A DNA stretch of 64,000 bases from Burkholderia seminalis DSM 23518 (GTDB taxonomy: Bacteria > Pseudomonadota > Gammaproteobacteria > Burkholderiales > Burkholderiaceae). How positions within the stretch are numbered: position 1 is the first letter of the stretch; every line of letters starts with the position of its first letter. The stretch is from NCBI RefSeq assembly GCF_902832885.1, contig NZ_CADFDK010000007.1, positions 302,178-366,177 of the forward strand. The letters are read 5' to 3'. The notes beneath the pieces are model-generated. The model saw only the letters and a program-made list of their open reading frames with translations. It ran no database searches and was not told the DNA's origin. A program made the position numbers and the translations under genes. Positions 46,142 to 56,370 of this stretch are shown in pieces.

Positions 46142-47509
46142 TCAGGCGGCCCGCGACTGGTTCAGCGTGAACGACAGCAGGTCGCCGTCCGTCGGCTCAC
46201 CCCAGGTCTTCTGGGCCAGCCAGTCGAAAAAGGCCGTCTCGGCCAGCTTGGAATCGAGGCCGCGCTTGCGCCAGTCGTCGCGCAGATGCGAGCCCATCGT
46301 CGGCAGCGCCTCCGCTTCGAACGATTCGCGCGCCACTTCGCGCTCCGCGTCGCCCTGCTCTTCGTACAACACCTTCGCTTCCTTGCGGCGGAACGCCGAG
46401 AACTCGCTCAGCAGGCGCGCCTTCAGGTCGTCAGGCTGGGCCGCCGCGACCTTCGCGGACGGCGTGCCGGCCGGCAGCGCATCGACCGACTCGACCGGCG
46501 GCGCATACCCCTTCTTCAGCGCATCCTTGAACAACGCCGGCGCGCTGCGCACCGGCGGCAGCGTCGTGCTGCGCATCCGCTGTTCGGTCATCTGCAGTGC
46601 GGCGCGAATCCGGTTCTCCTCGCTGTCCGCATAGAGCGTCTGCGCTTCCTTCAGCGGGATCCCGAGCTTCACCATCCGGTCGACCAGCGTGCTGTCGAAC
46701 ACGTTCGGGTGTTCGTCGAGCGCGAGCATCGGCTGCTTGCGCTCGGTCACGCGGAACTGGATCTCGGCCACCCGGCGTCCTTCGCGGTGCTCGATCAGCT
46801 CGACGAAGATGTTGGTGACCGCGTTGACTTCCGCGATCGCGGGGCGCAGGTAGTCGCGCTTGAAGTACTTGTACTCGCGCTTCGCCTCGTCGCCGGCTTC
46901 CGTATCGGGCGTACCCGACAGGATCGGCCGCCACCATTCCCACGGCTCGCGCATCGTCAGGTGGCTCGGGTTCGTCAGGTAGCGCACGCAGATCTCGTAC
47001 AGTGCAAGACCCGCGCTGCTGCGCAGCTGGCTCTGGAACTGCAGGCTCAGGCGCGCGTACTGGACCGGGTCGAGCAGTTTCTTCTTGATCTTCGGCGCGA
47101 ACGAGAATTCGACCCACACGCGGCGGGTCGTCGGATCCTCGAGAATTTCGGCGTCGGCGATCAGCGTCGAGATCCCCCACTTGCGGCCAGGCTTCTGGCT
47201 CGACGTCCCCGTGCTCCATTCGACCTGCACCGACACCATGCGGCGCAGGTGTTCCTTCACCAGTGCGGTGTCGTTCGAATCGAAAGCGGAGTTGGCAACG
47301 ATGTCCGACAGCAGCGCGCGGTAGGTATCGCCCGAGTCGTCGGCCTGCTGCGCGACGGCCAGCAGGACATTGAACAGCTTGCGAGTGAGGAGCGTGATCT
47401 TGCCGCTTTTCGGCTGAATGGCAATCGCCTCGACGGCCTTGCGCAATTCGGCGGAACTGGCACTCACCACATCCACATCGGTTTTCTTGGCGCGCTTCGT
47501 CGTGGCCAT
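46142..47509 (-). CDS. repA: Replication initiator protein (Rep_3/RepB-like), RepA
   Basis: A 455-residue plasmid-type replication initiator. Residues about 35-270 form the paired winged-helix Rep_3 domain (ITLLTRKLFNVLLAVAQQ, SLQFQSQLRSSAGLALYEICVRYL, LRPAIAEVNAVTNIFVELIEHREGRRVAEIQFRV). The C-terminal ~180 residues are a helical extension not found in small plasmid Reps, seen in secondary-chromosome initiators of this genus. It is transcribed away from the iteron array that starts 14 bp upstream of its start codon, and is convergent to parB. It should bind the iterons and open the origin of this replicon. Confidence 0.92.
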   Translation of the reverse strand: MATTKRAKKTDVDVVSASSAELRKAVEAIAIQPKSGKITLLTRKLFNVLLAVAQQADDSGDTYRALLSDIVANSAFDSNDTALVKEHLRRMVSVQVEWSTGTSSQKPGRKWGISTLIADAEILEDPTTRRVWVEFSFAPKIKKKLLDPVQYARLSLQFQSQLRSSAGLALYEICVRYLTNPSHLTMREPWEWWRPILSGTPDTEAGDEAKREYKYFKRDYLRPAIAEVNAVTNIFVELIEHREGRRVAEIQFRVTERKQPMLALDEHPNVFDSTLVDRMVKLGIPLKEAQTLYADSEENRIRAALQMTEQRMRSTTLPPVRSAPALFKDALKKGYAPPVESVDALPAGTPSAKVAAAQPDDLKARLLSEFSAFRRKEAKVLYEEQGDAEREVARESFEAEALPTMGSHLRDDWRKRGLDSKLAETAFFDWLAQKTWGEPTDGDLLSFTLNQSRAA

Positions 47510-47522
47510 ACGTCGGGTCGGA

Positions 47523-47538
47523 GGTGAAGTTTCCCGGA
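47523..47538 (-). repeat. Degenerate inverted iteron next to repA start
   Basis: GTGAAGTTTCCCGGA resembles the iteron complement GTGAGNNTTTTCGGGA and lies 14-29 bp upstream of the repA start, where binding by RepA could repress its own gene. Several mismatches. Confidence 0.4.
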
Positions 47539-47628
47539 AGGATAGCGCCTGCGGTGATGTGCGTCCAGAACGACATGCTCACCATAGCCGGTGAAGCACG
47601 CGTGCAAAACAGCACTCACCCCAGCGAC

Positions 47629-48936
47629 TCCCGAAAACCCTCACCGGTCCGTCATTGCGGCGTTCCGGACTCTTCCAGACGTGCCGCGGGATGCGCGGAT
47701 TCACAGAATTTCACCTGTGCTCGACACGTGCGGAATTCGCTCCCGTATCGGCTCACCTTTCGATTTGTCGTAATTTTGCGACTTCACGGCCGGGGGTTCG
47801 GCACAGGGTTGCGATTGCCTCGCACCCTGCGTTCCGGATCGCCTCGCAGCGGCCTGTATGCATGTACAGGCGCGGCTCGCGGGAAGATCGGAATCGGGTC
47901 CGGCGTTCGACACGGCGCCGTCGAAACCGGCTCGTGCGGCCCGATCGGGCCTGATTTGCAGGTCCGGGCGCGCATTGTACAGCGGCCCAATCGGATCAGG
48001 TCCCGAAAATACTCACCTTGAGCACAGCTTGTTCTTTTGCCTGGATGCCGACGAAGGCCCGACTCACGCGGGATTGACCGGTACCGCCTCCCGAAAACGC
48101 TCACATTGTCGAAAAAAGGCTGTGCGTCGACAGGCACGGGAATGGCTCCCGAAAAACCTCACCGTAACCACCCCGGTATCAAAAACCTCAATGCGTTCCG
48201 ATACTTATGCACAGAAGGCATTTGGCTGTGCGCGGTAGATGTCCCCCGAAAAGCCTCACCTTTCGGCGGGAATCCTTCATACGACGACCCTGGGTCCGCC
48301 CCCGAAAAATCTCACCTGTGCCAAAAAGTGGCACAGCAAAAACGAGATTTCTTCCAGTCCTGGCGGGCTTTTCGGCGAATTCGGCCGCTCAAGGGTCCCG
48401 AAAAGCCTCACCTTTGCCCATTTTTCGGGCAAATTCCATTCCCGAAAAGTCTCACCTGTGAGCGAGCGCACAGCCTGTGATCCATGCCCCGAAAAAGCTC
48501 ACCTCAGCGGGATCAGGGCAGGAAAACCCGGATTTCCCTCCCGAAAAACCTCACCTTTAGGGCATCACGGGCCCCTGAACGCACTTTTGCTGTGCAAAAT
48601 GGCGCTCGGTTCCCGGAAATCCTCACAGCAAAATCTCGCGGAGTCCCGTGAAACCTCACCTTTCGCCCAAACTGCCTAAAAGATGGGCAGAATCGGGGCG
48701 CAAAGAAGGTCCCGCAAATTCTCACCTGTGTCTGCACAGGCAGAAAACTGTGCAGTCAGGCAGCGCGCGGGTTCCGCGGCTGTGCGGCCCCGAAAACGCT
48801 CACCTTTGGGAAATCTCGTGTTTCACTGTGATCCCGAATCCGCTCACGACCTTTCCTGCAACGGCTCACGCTGCTCCCTGAACCCCATCACGTCGGCTCC
48901 CGCAGACGATCACCTTGGCTCCCGTAAAACTTCACC
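47629..48936 (+). repeat. Iteron array, consensus TCCCGAAAANNCTCACC, 18 direct copies
   Basis: Eleven copies keep CCCGAAAA-NN-CTCAC exactly; 17-bp units start at 47629, 48001, 48089, 48147, 48244, 48300, 48396, 48440, 48487, 48539 and 48788. Seven diverged copies start at 47741, 48611, 48644, 48710, 48832, 48898 and 48920. All are in the same orientation; spacing is irregular (22 bp to over 250 bp), unlike compact plasmid iterons. Most are followed by TTT or TGTG. Expected to bind the RepA encoded on the left. Confidence 0.93.
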
Positions 48937-48956
48937 TTGTCGGCTGGAAAGCCTTG

Positions 48957-49060
48957 CTACATAAGGCTGTGCCGTGGCGTTAACGTTTTTAACTAAGGGT
49001 TCAAGGGTGTTTACTTCTAATACTCTCAAGACATCGGCTGACGAGTTTTCCACAGACCCC
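48957..49060. other. AT-rich putative DNA unwinding element with DnaA-box-like site
   Basis: Starting at the end of the iteron array, this stretch is markedly AT-richer than its surroundings (GTTAACGTTTTTAACTAAGG and TTTACTTCTAATACTCTC). It ends with TTTTCCACA at 49046-49054, one mismatch from the DnaA box TTATCCACA. Position and composition fit the site of initial strand opening. Confidence 0.6.
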
Positions 49061-49280
49061 CCAACCCCTGAACACGCGCCGGCAAACGGATCCGTCGGCA
49101 TGTGAAACAAATGCCCAAATTCGGGGTCCGCAGGAAAATGCTTGTACAACAAAGACTTGGCTGCTTTTCTTCGCTTTGTTTCACGGAATCCCGAACCACA
49201 TTCGTCCGGATAGGCTCACAGACCCGCTTTCTGTGCATTACGACGTAAATTCACCACGCCTGCACAAAATTGGTATCAGG

Positions 49281-49292
49281 AAATACGTATTT
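49281..49292. promoter_or_regulatory. Palindrome AAATACGTATTT upstream of the KfrA-like gene
   Basis: Perfect 12-bp palindrome 39 bp before the start codon, followed by a -10-like TATGAT at 49296-49301. KfrA proteins of plasmids bind inverted repeats over their own promoter, so this is a candidate autoregulatory operator. Confidence 0.45.
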
Positions 49293-49331
49293 CGTTATGA
49301 TTGCCACACTTCAACGTTTGTGAGCCTGGTC

Positions 49332-50513
49332 ATGACCCTGGATGAAATGCGCCAAGTCATTCGCGACGAACTGGAATCGCTGCGTGCCAGCGGTGCACGT
49401 CGTCAGGAATTGTCGCTGCATGCATGCAAGCGGTTGTTCTTCGATCTCGGCATCCGGCCATCGGCCGCCAATGTCCGCGATCTCACCCAGACCGGCAGCG
49501 CCAGCGACATTCCGAAAGACATCGATCATTTCTGGGAGCGCATCCGTTCCGCGTCCAAGATTCGGCTCGACGGTGCGGCGATCCCGAAGGCCGTCGAGGA
49601 AAAAGCCGGTGCATTGCTCGGCGCACTCTATGAAGAAGCGCTGAAAGCCGCGCGCGACAGCCTCGATGGCGATCGTGAACAGGTTCGCGCCGGCATGGCC
49701 GACGCCGAACGGCGGTTGCGCGACGCAACCATCCGCCAGGAGACGCTGGAAGAGGCGCTCGCCCGCGGCGAAGCCCGGAACGAGCAACTGCAGGCCCGCG
49801 TGACCGAACTCGAAGTTCAACTCGTGTCGCAATCGACGCACGGTTCGGCAAGCGAAGCCACGTTGCTCACCACAATCGCCCGACTGGAAAAGGAACTGGC
49901 CGCGGCGGCGGCCCGCATCGACACCGAGCAGGCGCAAAACGCTGCGTTGCGCGACCGTATCGATGCATTGCAGGCCGAATTGCAGCAGCGCACCGAGCAC
50001 TACGCGCAGCAAATCAAGGACGCCGTGGCCGAAGCCGAACGCCGCGTCAAGCCGATGCTGGTCGAGCTGGACTCGTTGCGCAGCATGGCGTCGAGCTATC
50101 AGAGCGGGTTACGCGACGTTCAGCGCAAGGAATTCGATTTTCTGCAGCAACTGAGTTCGGCCAAGGCCCGCGCGGACCGGCTCGAAGAACAGCTGCGCAC
50201 CCAGGGCGATGAGCTGGAACGCGCGACTCGCGACGCGAATGCGCTCCGCGCGAGCCGAGGAATGAATCCGGAAATCGCCGCGCTGATCCGGCGCCTGGCG
50301 GATGCCGGGCAGCTGGATGCGGAAGCGTTTTCCGCGATCGGCACGGCACTGGATCAGGACATTCCGGTGCCGGCCGAGTGCCCGCATTGCGACGGGGAGC
50401 CCGAGCTGTCACACAGCGAAGAAGGGTTTGAAGTGGCGTGCCCGGAATGCGAACACGCGTCGGGCGCATGGCCGTCCCGGTTCGAAGCCGTCGCGCGTTT
50501 TGCGCGTTCCTGA
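49332..50513 (+). CDS. KfrA-like coiled-coil DNA-binding protein with C-terminal Cys4 motif
   Basis: A 393-residue protein. The N-terminal ~110 residues fit the KfrA_N DNA-binding domain (MRQVIRDELESL...SLHACKRLFFDLGIRPSAANVRDLTQ). Residues about 120-310 are a long Ala/Glu/Arg/Gln coiled coil. The C-terminus adds CPHC (350-353) and CPEC (370-373), a likely zinc ribbon that plasmid KfrA proteins lack as far as I recall. Plasmid KfrA is an autoregulator tied to partition and stability. Next to the origin, this could organise the ori region. Start ATG at 49332 has a weak ribosome site; GTG at 49320 is an alternative. Confidence 0.8.
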   Translation: MTLDEMRQVIRDELESLRASGARRQELSLHACKRLFFDLGIRPSAANVRDLTQTGSASDIPKDIDHFWERIRSASKIRLDGAAIPKAVEEKAGALLGALYEEALKAARDSLDGDREQVRAGMADAERRLRDATIRQETLEEALARGEARNEQLQARVTELEVQLVSQSTHGSASEATLLTTIARLEKELAAAAARIDTEQAQNAALRDRIDALQAELQQRTEHYAQQIKDAVAEAERRVKPMLVELDSLRSMASSYQSGLRDVQRKEFDFLQQLSSAKARADRLEEQLRTQGDELERATRDANALRASRGMNPEIAALIRRLADAGQLDAEAFSAIGTALDQDIPVPAECPHCDGEPELSHSEEGFEVACPECEHASGAWPSRFEAVARFARS

Positions 50514-50555
50514 CCCGAAGATCGGCAGCGCCTGCACAGGTGAGAGGATCCGGGA

Positions 50556-50585
50556 CGCTTGAGGTGAGGTTTTTCGGGAGCTGTG
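50556..50585 (-). repeat. Outlying inverted iteron, perfect core
   Basis: GGTGAGGTTTTTCGGGA (50563-50579) is the exact complement of the array consensus, within the longer element CGCTTGAGGTGAG...TTCGGGAGCTGTG shared with a copy at 55.4 kb. It lies between two convergent genes. A diverged partner GGTGAGAGGATCCGGGA starts at 50539. Confidence 0.85.
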
Positions 50586-50650
50586 AAACGGTGAGGCTGC
50601 GTCACGCAAGGCTGCTCACGGATCGTGTCGCGTGAGCAGCCGTTTCCGGA

Positions 50651-51670
50651 TCAGTGAGTTTCGTCGCTGTCGGTTGCGTCACCGTTGTGCGGGGCCAGGC
50701 CATCGCGCCAGTTTTTCCACGCGCGATGCAGGCGGTTCGACGAGACCGGCCGCATGAAGCCCAGCCATTTACCCACGCGCTCGGGTGGCACATCGTGTTC
50801 GAACAGTTCGGCCGCATAGGTATTGCGCAGCGTTTGCGGGCTCGCACGCGCGGTGCGCGATGACGTGAGCCCGGCCGATTCGACGATCGCGTCGATCGCG
50901 CGCAGCATCGTCGCCTTGTGCATCGGCCGCCCGGCGTGCGATGCCGGGAACACGAGCTCTCCGGGGATGTCCTGGCGCTTGCGTTCGGTGAGCCATGCCT
51001 CGAGCAGCGCGATCGCAAACGACGCCAGATGGGTCTCGCGCGCGTAATCCGGATGCGCCGCCTCGATCCGCAGCGACGTGCCGCTCGTATTGATGCAACT
51101 AATCGTGAGTGCCCGCGCTTCGCCAGTCTTGATGCCGGCGCCGAGAAACGCGGCGACGAGCGCCCGGTCGCGCCGTTCTTTCCAGTACGCGGAACCCGAT
51201 ACGCCGATCGGCGAAAACAGATAGGCGAGCAACGTCGCGCGCTCGGCCGGGGTGAGGAAGCCGGTCGGCTCGTTGTCGCGTGCCTTGCGCCAGTTCGCTT
51301 CGCCATCCTGAGCAATGAAGCGGGCCGGGTTCGTCGATGCGTATTCGGTGCGCCGGATGTGGTCGAGCACACGCTCGATCAGGCGCAGATAGCGCATGCG
51401 CTGCGTTTTCCTGATCGGCAGCTCGCCGACGAAGTTGGCGATGGTTGCCGTATCGACCGTTGCCAGATTCTTTTGATGTGCACGCATCCACGTGAGAAAG
51501 GCGCCCCATTGCGCACGATAGACGTCGGCCGACGAGCGACGATAGTCCTGCATCGCAAGCCATGCGTCGAACGCGGCTTCGGGCGAGACGATCCAGTCGG
51601 ATGCGCCGCGGTCGAACAGATCCGGTTCTTCCGGGCGTGTGGCGGTGCCGGGCGAGGTGGGAAGGGACAT
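50651..51670 (-). CDS. Tyrosine-recombinase-fold protein lacking catalytic residues
   Basis: A 339-residue protein with the integrase layout: an N-terminal SAM-like core-binding domain (DYRRSSADVYRAQWGAFLTWM...NFVGELP) and a C-terminal domain resembling XerC/XerD. Aligned by eye, the catalytic set is degraded. The first Arg (GLRxxE) reads GIKTGE, HxLR reads QTLR, LGH reads LGF, and no Tyr lies where the nucleophile should be (SSNRLHRAW). Only the second Arg persists. It is full length and open, so it is probably a non-catalytic DNA-binding relative retained near the origin, not a decaying integrase. Confidence 0.8.
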   Translation of the reverse strand: MSLPTSPGTATRPEEPDLFDRGASDWIVSPEAAFDAWLAMQDYRRSSADVYRAQWGAFLTWMRAHQKNLATVDTATIANFVGELPIRKTQRMRYLRLIERVLDHIRRTEYASTNPARFIAQDGEANWRKARDNEPTGFLTPAERATLLAYLFSPIGVSGSAYWKERRDRALVAAFLGAGIKTGEARALTISCINTSGTSLRIEAAHPDYARETHLASFAIALLEAWLTERKRQDIPGELVFPASHAGRPMHKATMLRAIDAIVESAGLTSSRTARASPQTLRNTYAAELFEHDVPPERVGKWLGFMRPVSSNRLHRAWKNWRDGLAPHNGDATDSDETH

Positions 51671-51772
51671 GGTATTTATTCCGTTAGTTGCGTATATGGT
51701 AGCCCTTTCCGCAACGTCTCGGGCAGCAGGAGGCTGGACCGGCCGCCGTGCGCAACGGCCGGGGCTCGGCCA

Positions 51773-52150
51773 TCAGTCGCCCCACGCCTTGGACGGACGA
51801 TGAGCACGCTCGCGAGGCGCCTTGTCGTGCGACGCGGCCGCGGCTTCATACGCGAGGACCGCGAACGAAAAGACGGCGGGCAGCGCATTCGAGCGCCCGA
51901 AGTCGATGGGGTCGTCCGTTTCGGGAAACGTCATGTCCGACGGTCGTTCGAACAGTTGACGCATGCCGGCTTCGTGCCGGCTGGCAAAGCCGAGGTCGGC
52001 GAGCGCCTCGGCTTCGATCGCGTGCAGCAGGCGCCACGTGAGCGGCACGCGCTGGCGGATGTAGCGCCCGGCGATATGTCGGACGATCAGTTCGAGATCG
52101 TGCGCGGCAGCCTTGAAGCTGAGCGCGGCCAAATCTTGTTCTTCTGTCAT
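51773..52150 (-). CDS. Hypothetical protein, 125 aa
   Basis: A soluble acidic protein, mainly helical, starting MTEEQDLAALSFKAAAHDLELIVRHIAGRY and ending AAAASHDKAPRERAHRPSKAWGD. GGAGCCTGCA before the ATG at 52150 gives a fair ribosome site. I recognise no family. It lies 102 bp upstream of the recombinase-like gene on the same strand, so the two may be co-transcribed; a role near the origin is possible but unsupported. Confidence 0.65.
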   Translation of the reverse strand: MTEEQDLAALSFKAAAHDLELIVRHIAGRYIRQRVPLTWRLLHAIEAEALADLGFASRHEAGMRQLFERPSDMTFPETDDPIDFGRSNALPAVFSFAVLAYEAAAASHDKAPRERAHRPSKAWGD

Positions 52151-52289
52151 TGCAGGCTCCTGTCGACCGGGGCGGGCGCCTCGGTGCGCCGGCTCCGGCC
52201 CGTGCATGGCGGAATGTCCGTATACTGTACAAACATACAGTGTTTTCCGCAACTGGCCTGCATGGCCTGTTGGCCAGCTATCCGTGCCG

Positions 52290-52901
52290 TCAGCGATGGA
52301 TCACGATCAGCAGTGCCCGCGCTTCGGCCTTGCCGGGGTTGCGGATCGCGTGCGGCTCGTCGGCCGGGTAGCGTGCGGTGTCGCCCACTTTCAGGCGCCG
52401 GCTGGCCGCGGCGGCTTCGATTTCCATCGCGCCCTGCAGCACGGTGAGGTGCTCGCGCGTGCCGGGTTCGTGTGCGTTCGATACCAATGCACCGCCGCCC
52501 GGCAGCGTCAGTTCGTACCACTCGAACTTGCCGGCGAGGTCGATCGGGCCCCATACGCGCAGCTGGTACCGGCCGTCGTGGCCGGCGAGCGTCGGAATGT
52601 CGTGCGGGCCGTCCACACGGATCGTCTCGGGCGCCTTCGGCTGCGAGAACAATTCGTCGAGCGTGATGCCGAGCGCATTCGTCAGCCGCCACGCGACGGC
52701 GATCGTCGGGTTGGCCTTGTCGCGTTCGATCTCGGAGAGCATCGATTTCGATACGCCGGCCGCGCGCGACAGGTCGTCGAGCGTCAGCTTGCGCTCGTTG
52801 CGCAGCCGCTGGATCTGTTCGCCGACACGCGGCGGTGTCGCGGCCGGCGGCTGCGGTGCGGCACCGGCAGGCGTGCGCCGCGATCCGGGGGAACTTGCCA
52901 T
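52290..52901 (-). CDS. XRE-family regulator with C-terminal cupin domain
   Basis: A 203-residue regulator. The helix-turn-helix is at residues ~27-85 (IQRLRNERKLTLDDLSRAAGVSKSMLSEIERDKANPTIAVAWRLTNALG), and a cupin sensor follows (HEPGTREHLTVLQGAMEIEA, ADEPHAIRNPGKAEA). It is divergent from kbl-tdh, and an inverted repeat lies between. This is the usual setting of a pathway-specific regulator, here probably of threonine degradation. The ligand is unknown. Confidence 0.88.
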   Translation of the reverse strand: MASSPGSRRTPAGAAPQPPAATPPRVGEQIQRLRNERKLTLDDLSRAAGVSKSMLSEIERDKANPTIAVAWRLTNALGITLDELFSQPKAPETIRVDGPHDIPTLAGHDGRYQLRVWGPIDLAGKFEWYELTLPGGGALVSNAHEPGTREHLTVLQGAMEIEAAAASRRLKVGDTARYPADEPHAIRNPGKAEARALLIVIHR

Positions 52902-52927
52902 TTGGATTCCGTTCGCTTAGAGTTGTT

Positions 52928-52957
52928 CGATATTTCGAATTCTAGTTCGGAATATCG
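52928..52957. promoter_or_regulatory. Inverted repeat in the xre/kbl divergent promoter
   Basis: CGATATTTCGAA and TTCGGAATATCG are 12-bp arms with a single mismatch around the 6-bp TTCTAG. It lies 27 bp before the regulator start, the likely binding site of the XRE-cupin protein. Confidence 0.6.
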
Positions 52958-53062
52958 GATAAATGCGGTCAACCGAACGACCGACTATAACAGTAGCAGG
53001 CCGTTGCGCCGCCGCCACGAGCGGTGCGCTGCGGAATGCGAATCCCTGTCAGGAGCTTTGCG

Positions 53063-54262
<1,200 letters not shown>

Positions 54263-54275
54263 CGGAGGCGCGACC

Positions 54276-55304
<1,029 letters not shown>

Positions 55305-55318
55305 GTCGAGTATCGAGA

Positions 55319-55356
55319 CGGGGCAGGGCGGCGCGTTTGCCGCCCGCCCCGCTTTC
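55319..55356 (+). terminator. Terminator after tdh
   Basis: A long GC-rich hairpin: CGGGGC-A-GGGCGGC paired with GCCGCCC-GCCCCG, loop GCGTTT, then CTTTC. One bulged A; the T tail is short. Confidence 0.75.
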
Positions 55357-55396
55357 GTTGACATGCACATGGTCGGCATCGACGTGCGTGATTCAA

Positions 55397-55426
55397 CGCT
55401 TGAGGTGAGACTATTCGGGAGCTGTG
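55397..55426 (-). repeat. Outlying inverted iteron-like element
   Basis: GGTGAGACTATTCGGGA (55404-55420), one mismatch from the array consensus. It lies within CGCTTGAGGTGAG...TTCGGGAGCTGTG, which is identical in flanks to the element at 50.6 kb. It is in the gap between convergent tdh and a hypothetical gene, about 6.9 kb from the array centre. The rest of the 382-bp gap (55305-55686) holds the tdh terminator and nothing else recognisable. Confidence 0.8.
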
Positions 55427-55686
55427 TTTGCGGGCGCGAATCGCACATCGGTGACTTGCGATTGCCCGTTCGCTTCACCTGTCAGCCTCTGCTTCGCTTC
55501 TTCCGTTTACGCCGTTCGGCGCGTGCCCTCCCTTTCCACGTGCTTCCCTGCTTCGCTCGCCGAGCGCTCGTTCGCGATGCGCCGCCTGCGAGGCCGAATC
55601 GAATCGCGCCATCAACCGTGAGCCTGCGAACGTCGTTGCGACTCACTCATACGCGTCGCGCACGGCGTTCGACGGTGCGCGGATCG

Positions 55687-56103
55687 CTACCTGCTTTCTT
55701 CACCCTTCAACCATCGCGGTTCGAGCTGAAGATTCAGCACGACGAGCCAGCGTTTCGGGCATTGCGGCGCAACGTCAACGGGATCGCCGTGTGCACCGGG
55801 AACGGTGACGAACCCGTGCTGCGCCGCGTACCGATACGCGCGCAGGGCATCCGCCTGCAGCCAGAAGCTGACGAGCGCGCACGTCACGAAACGGAATAGC
55901 AGCACCGTTGCGGCGTCCGGCGCGAAACCGGCCGCGACCAGCAGGCGGTCGAACGCGAACGTCAGCACATGCGCAACCGCGATCGTGACGATCGTCAGCT
56001 TCATCACGCCGCGCAGCCGCAGCGCAGCACGCACGCGCGCCTGGCGGACGTCGAGCGGTGCGCGATCGTTGCCGCCGTCGCGTTTCGGCACGTCGTGCTT
56101 CAT
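55687..56103 (-). CDS. Hypothetical membrane protein, 138 aa
   Basis: A basic N-terminus is followed by two hydrophobic segments (VMKLTIVTIAVAHVLTFAFDRLLVAAG and ATVLLFRFVTCALVSFWL), then a soluble tail ending NLQLEPRWLKGEESR. The family is not recognised. The start at 56103 is the longest plausible; MKLTIV 99 bp inside is an alternative. It stands alone and is convergent to tdh. Confidence 0.5.
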   Translation of the reverse strand: MKHDVPKRDGGNDRAPLDVRQARVRAALRLRGVMKLTIVTIAVAHVLTFAFDRLLVAAGFAPDAATVLLFRFVTCALVSFWLQADALRAYRYAAQHGFVTVPGAHGDPVDVAPQCPKRWLVVLNLQLEPRWLKGEESR

Positions 56104-56300
56104 GACGCGGCACCTGCTTGCCGCACGACGACGCGGCCGACGAGCCGCTTTGCATAAGCCGCATGAGCGCGCGCGGGGCGCGCGGATTCCGGTCGCTGCA
56201 TGATGTCCTTGTGCCCAGACAGGGTGACCGAAGTGTAGTGAGCGCCCCGTATCGCCTTCAAGAAAAAATGTCGTAAACGCGCGCCGTCAGGCCGCGCTTC

Positions 56301-56325
56301 AGCCCTTTCGCCGACAGGGCTTTTT
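56301..56325 (+). terminator. Rho-independent terminator-like hairpin without an upstream gene
   Basis: AGCCCT / AGGGCT stem with a 9-base loop and five T on the plus strand. No plus-strand gene lies between tdh (which has its own terminator) and this point, so it may end a small RNA or be a leader element of the TetR gene. Confidence 0.45.
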
Positions 56326-56345
56326 CACACGGGGGTTGACGATGG

Positions 56346-56359
56346 AGAACGATCGTTCT
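56346..56359. promoter_or_regulatory. TetR operator AGAACGATCGTTCT
   Basis: Perfect 14-bp palindrome 11 bp upstream of the tetR-type start. It lies directly after a -35-like TTGACG (56336-56341), where bound repressor would block polymerase. Typical autoregulation site. Confidence 0.7.
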
Positions 56360-56370
56360 ACCGTAAACGC

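Larger units (their letters stand above)
47510..49331. other. Replication origin region of the secondary chromosome
   Basis: This is the longest gene-free stretch of the window (1.8 kb), lying between repA and a KfrA-like gene. It contains 18 direct iteron copies and one degenerate inverted copy, several CTGTGC/GCACAG inverted repeats (48316-48336 and 48732-48755) and a TTATGCACA DnaA-like site at 48205-48213. An AT-rich segment with TTTTCCACA follows near 49046. The order initiator gene, iterons, AT-rich unwinding stretch is the usual layout of iteron-controlled origins. Confidence 0.9.

Noticed and set aside
47629-48936. Repeated units that could be taken for a CRISPR array
   Set aside because: Units are 17 bp, degenerate and irregularly spaced, with no constant repeat-spacer length and no cas genes. 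They fit iterons.
50651-51670. Recombinase-like gene as part of an integrated phage or transposon
   Set aside because: Catalytic residues are absent, no attachment repeats, phage genes or tRNA are nearby, and base composition matches the chromosome.
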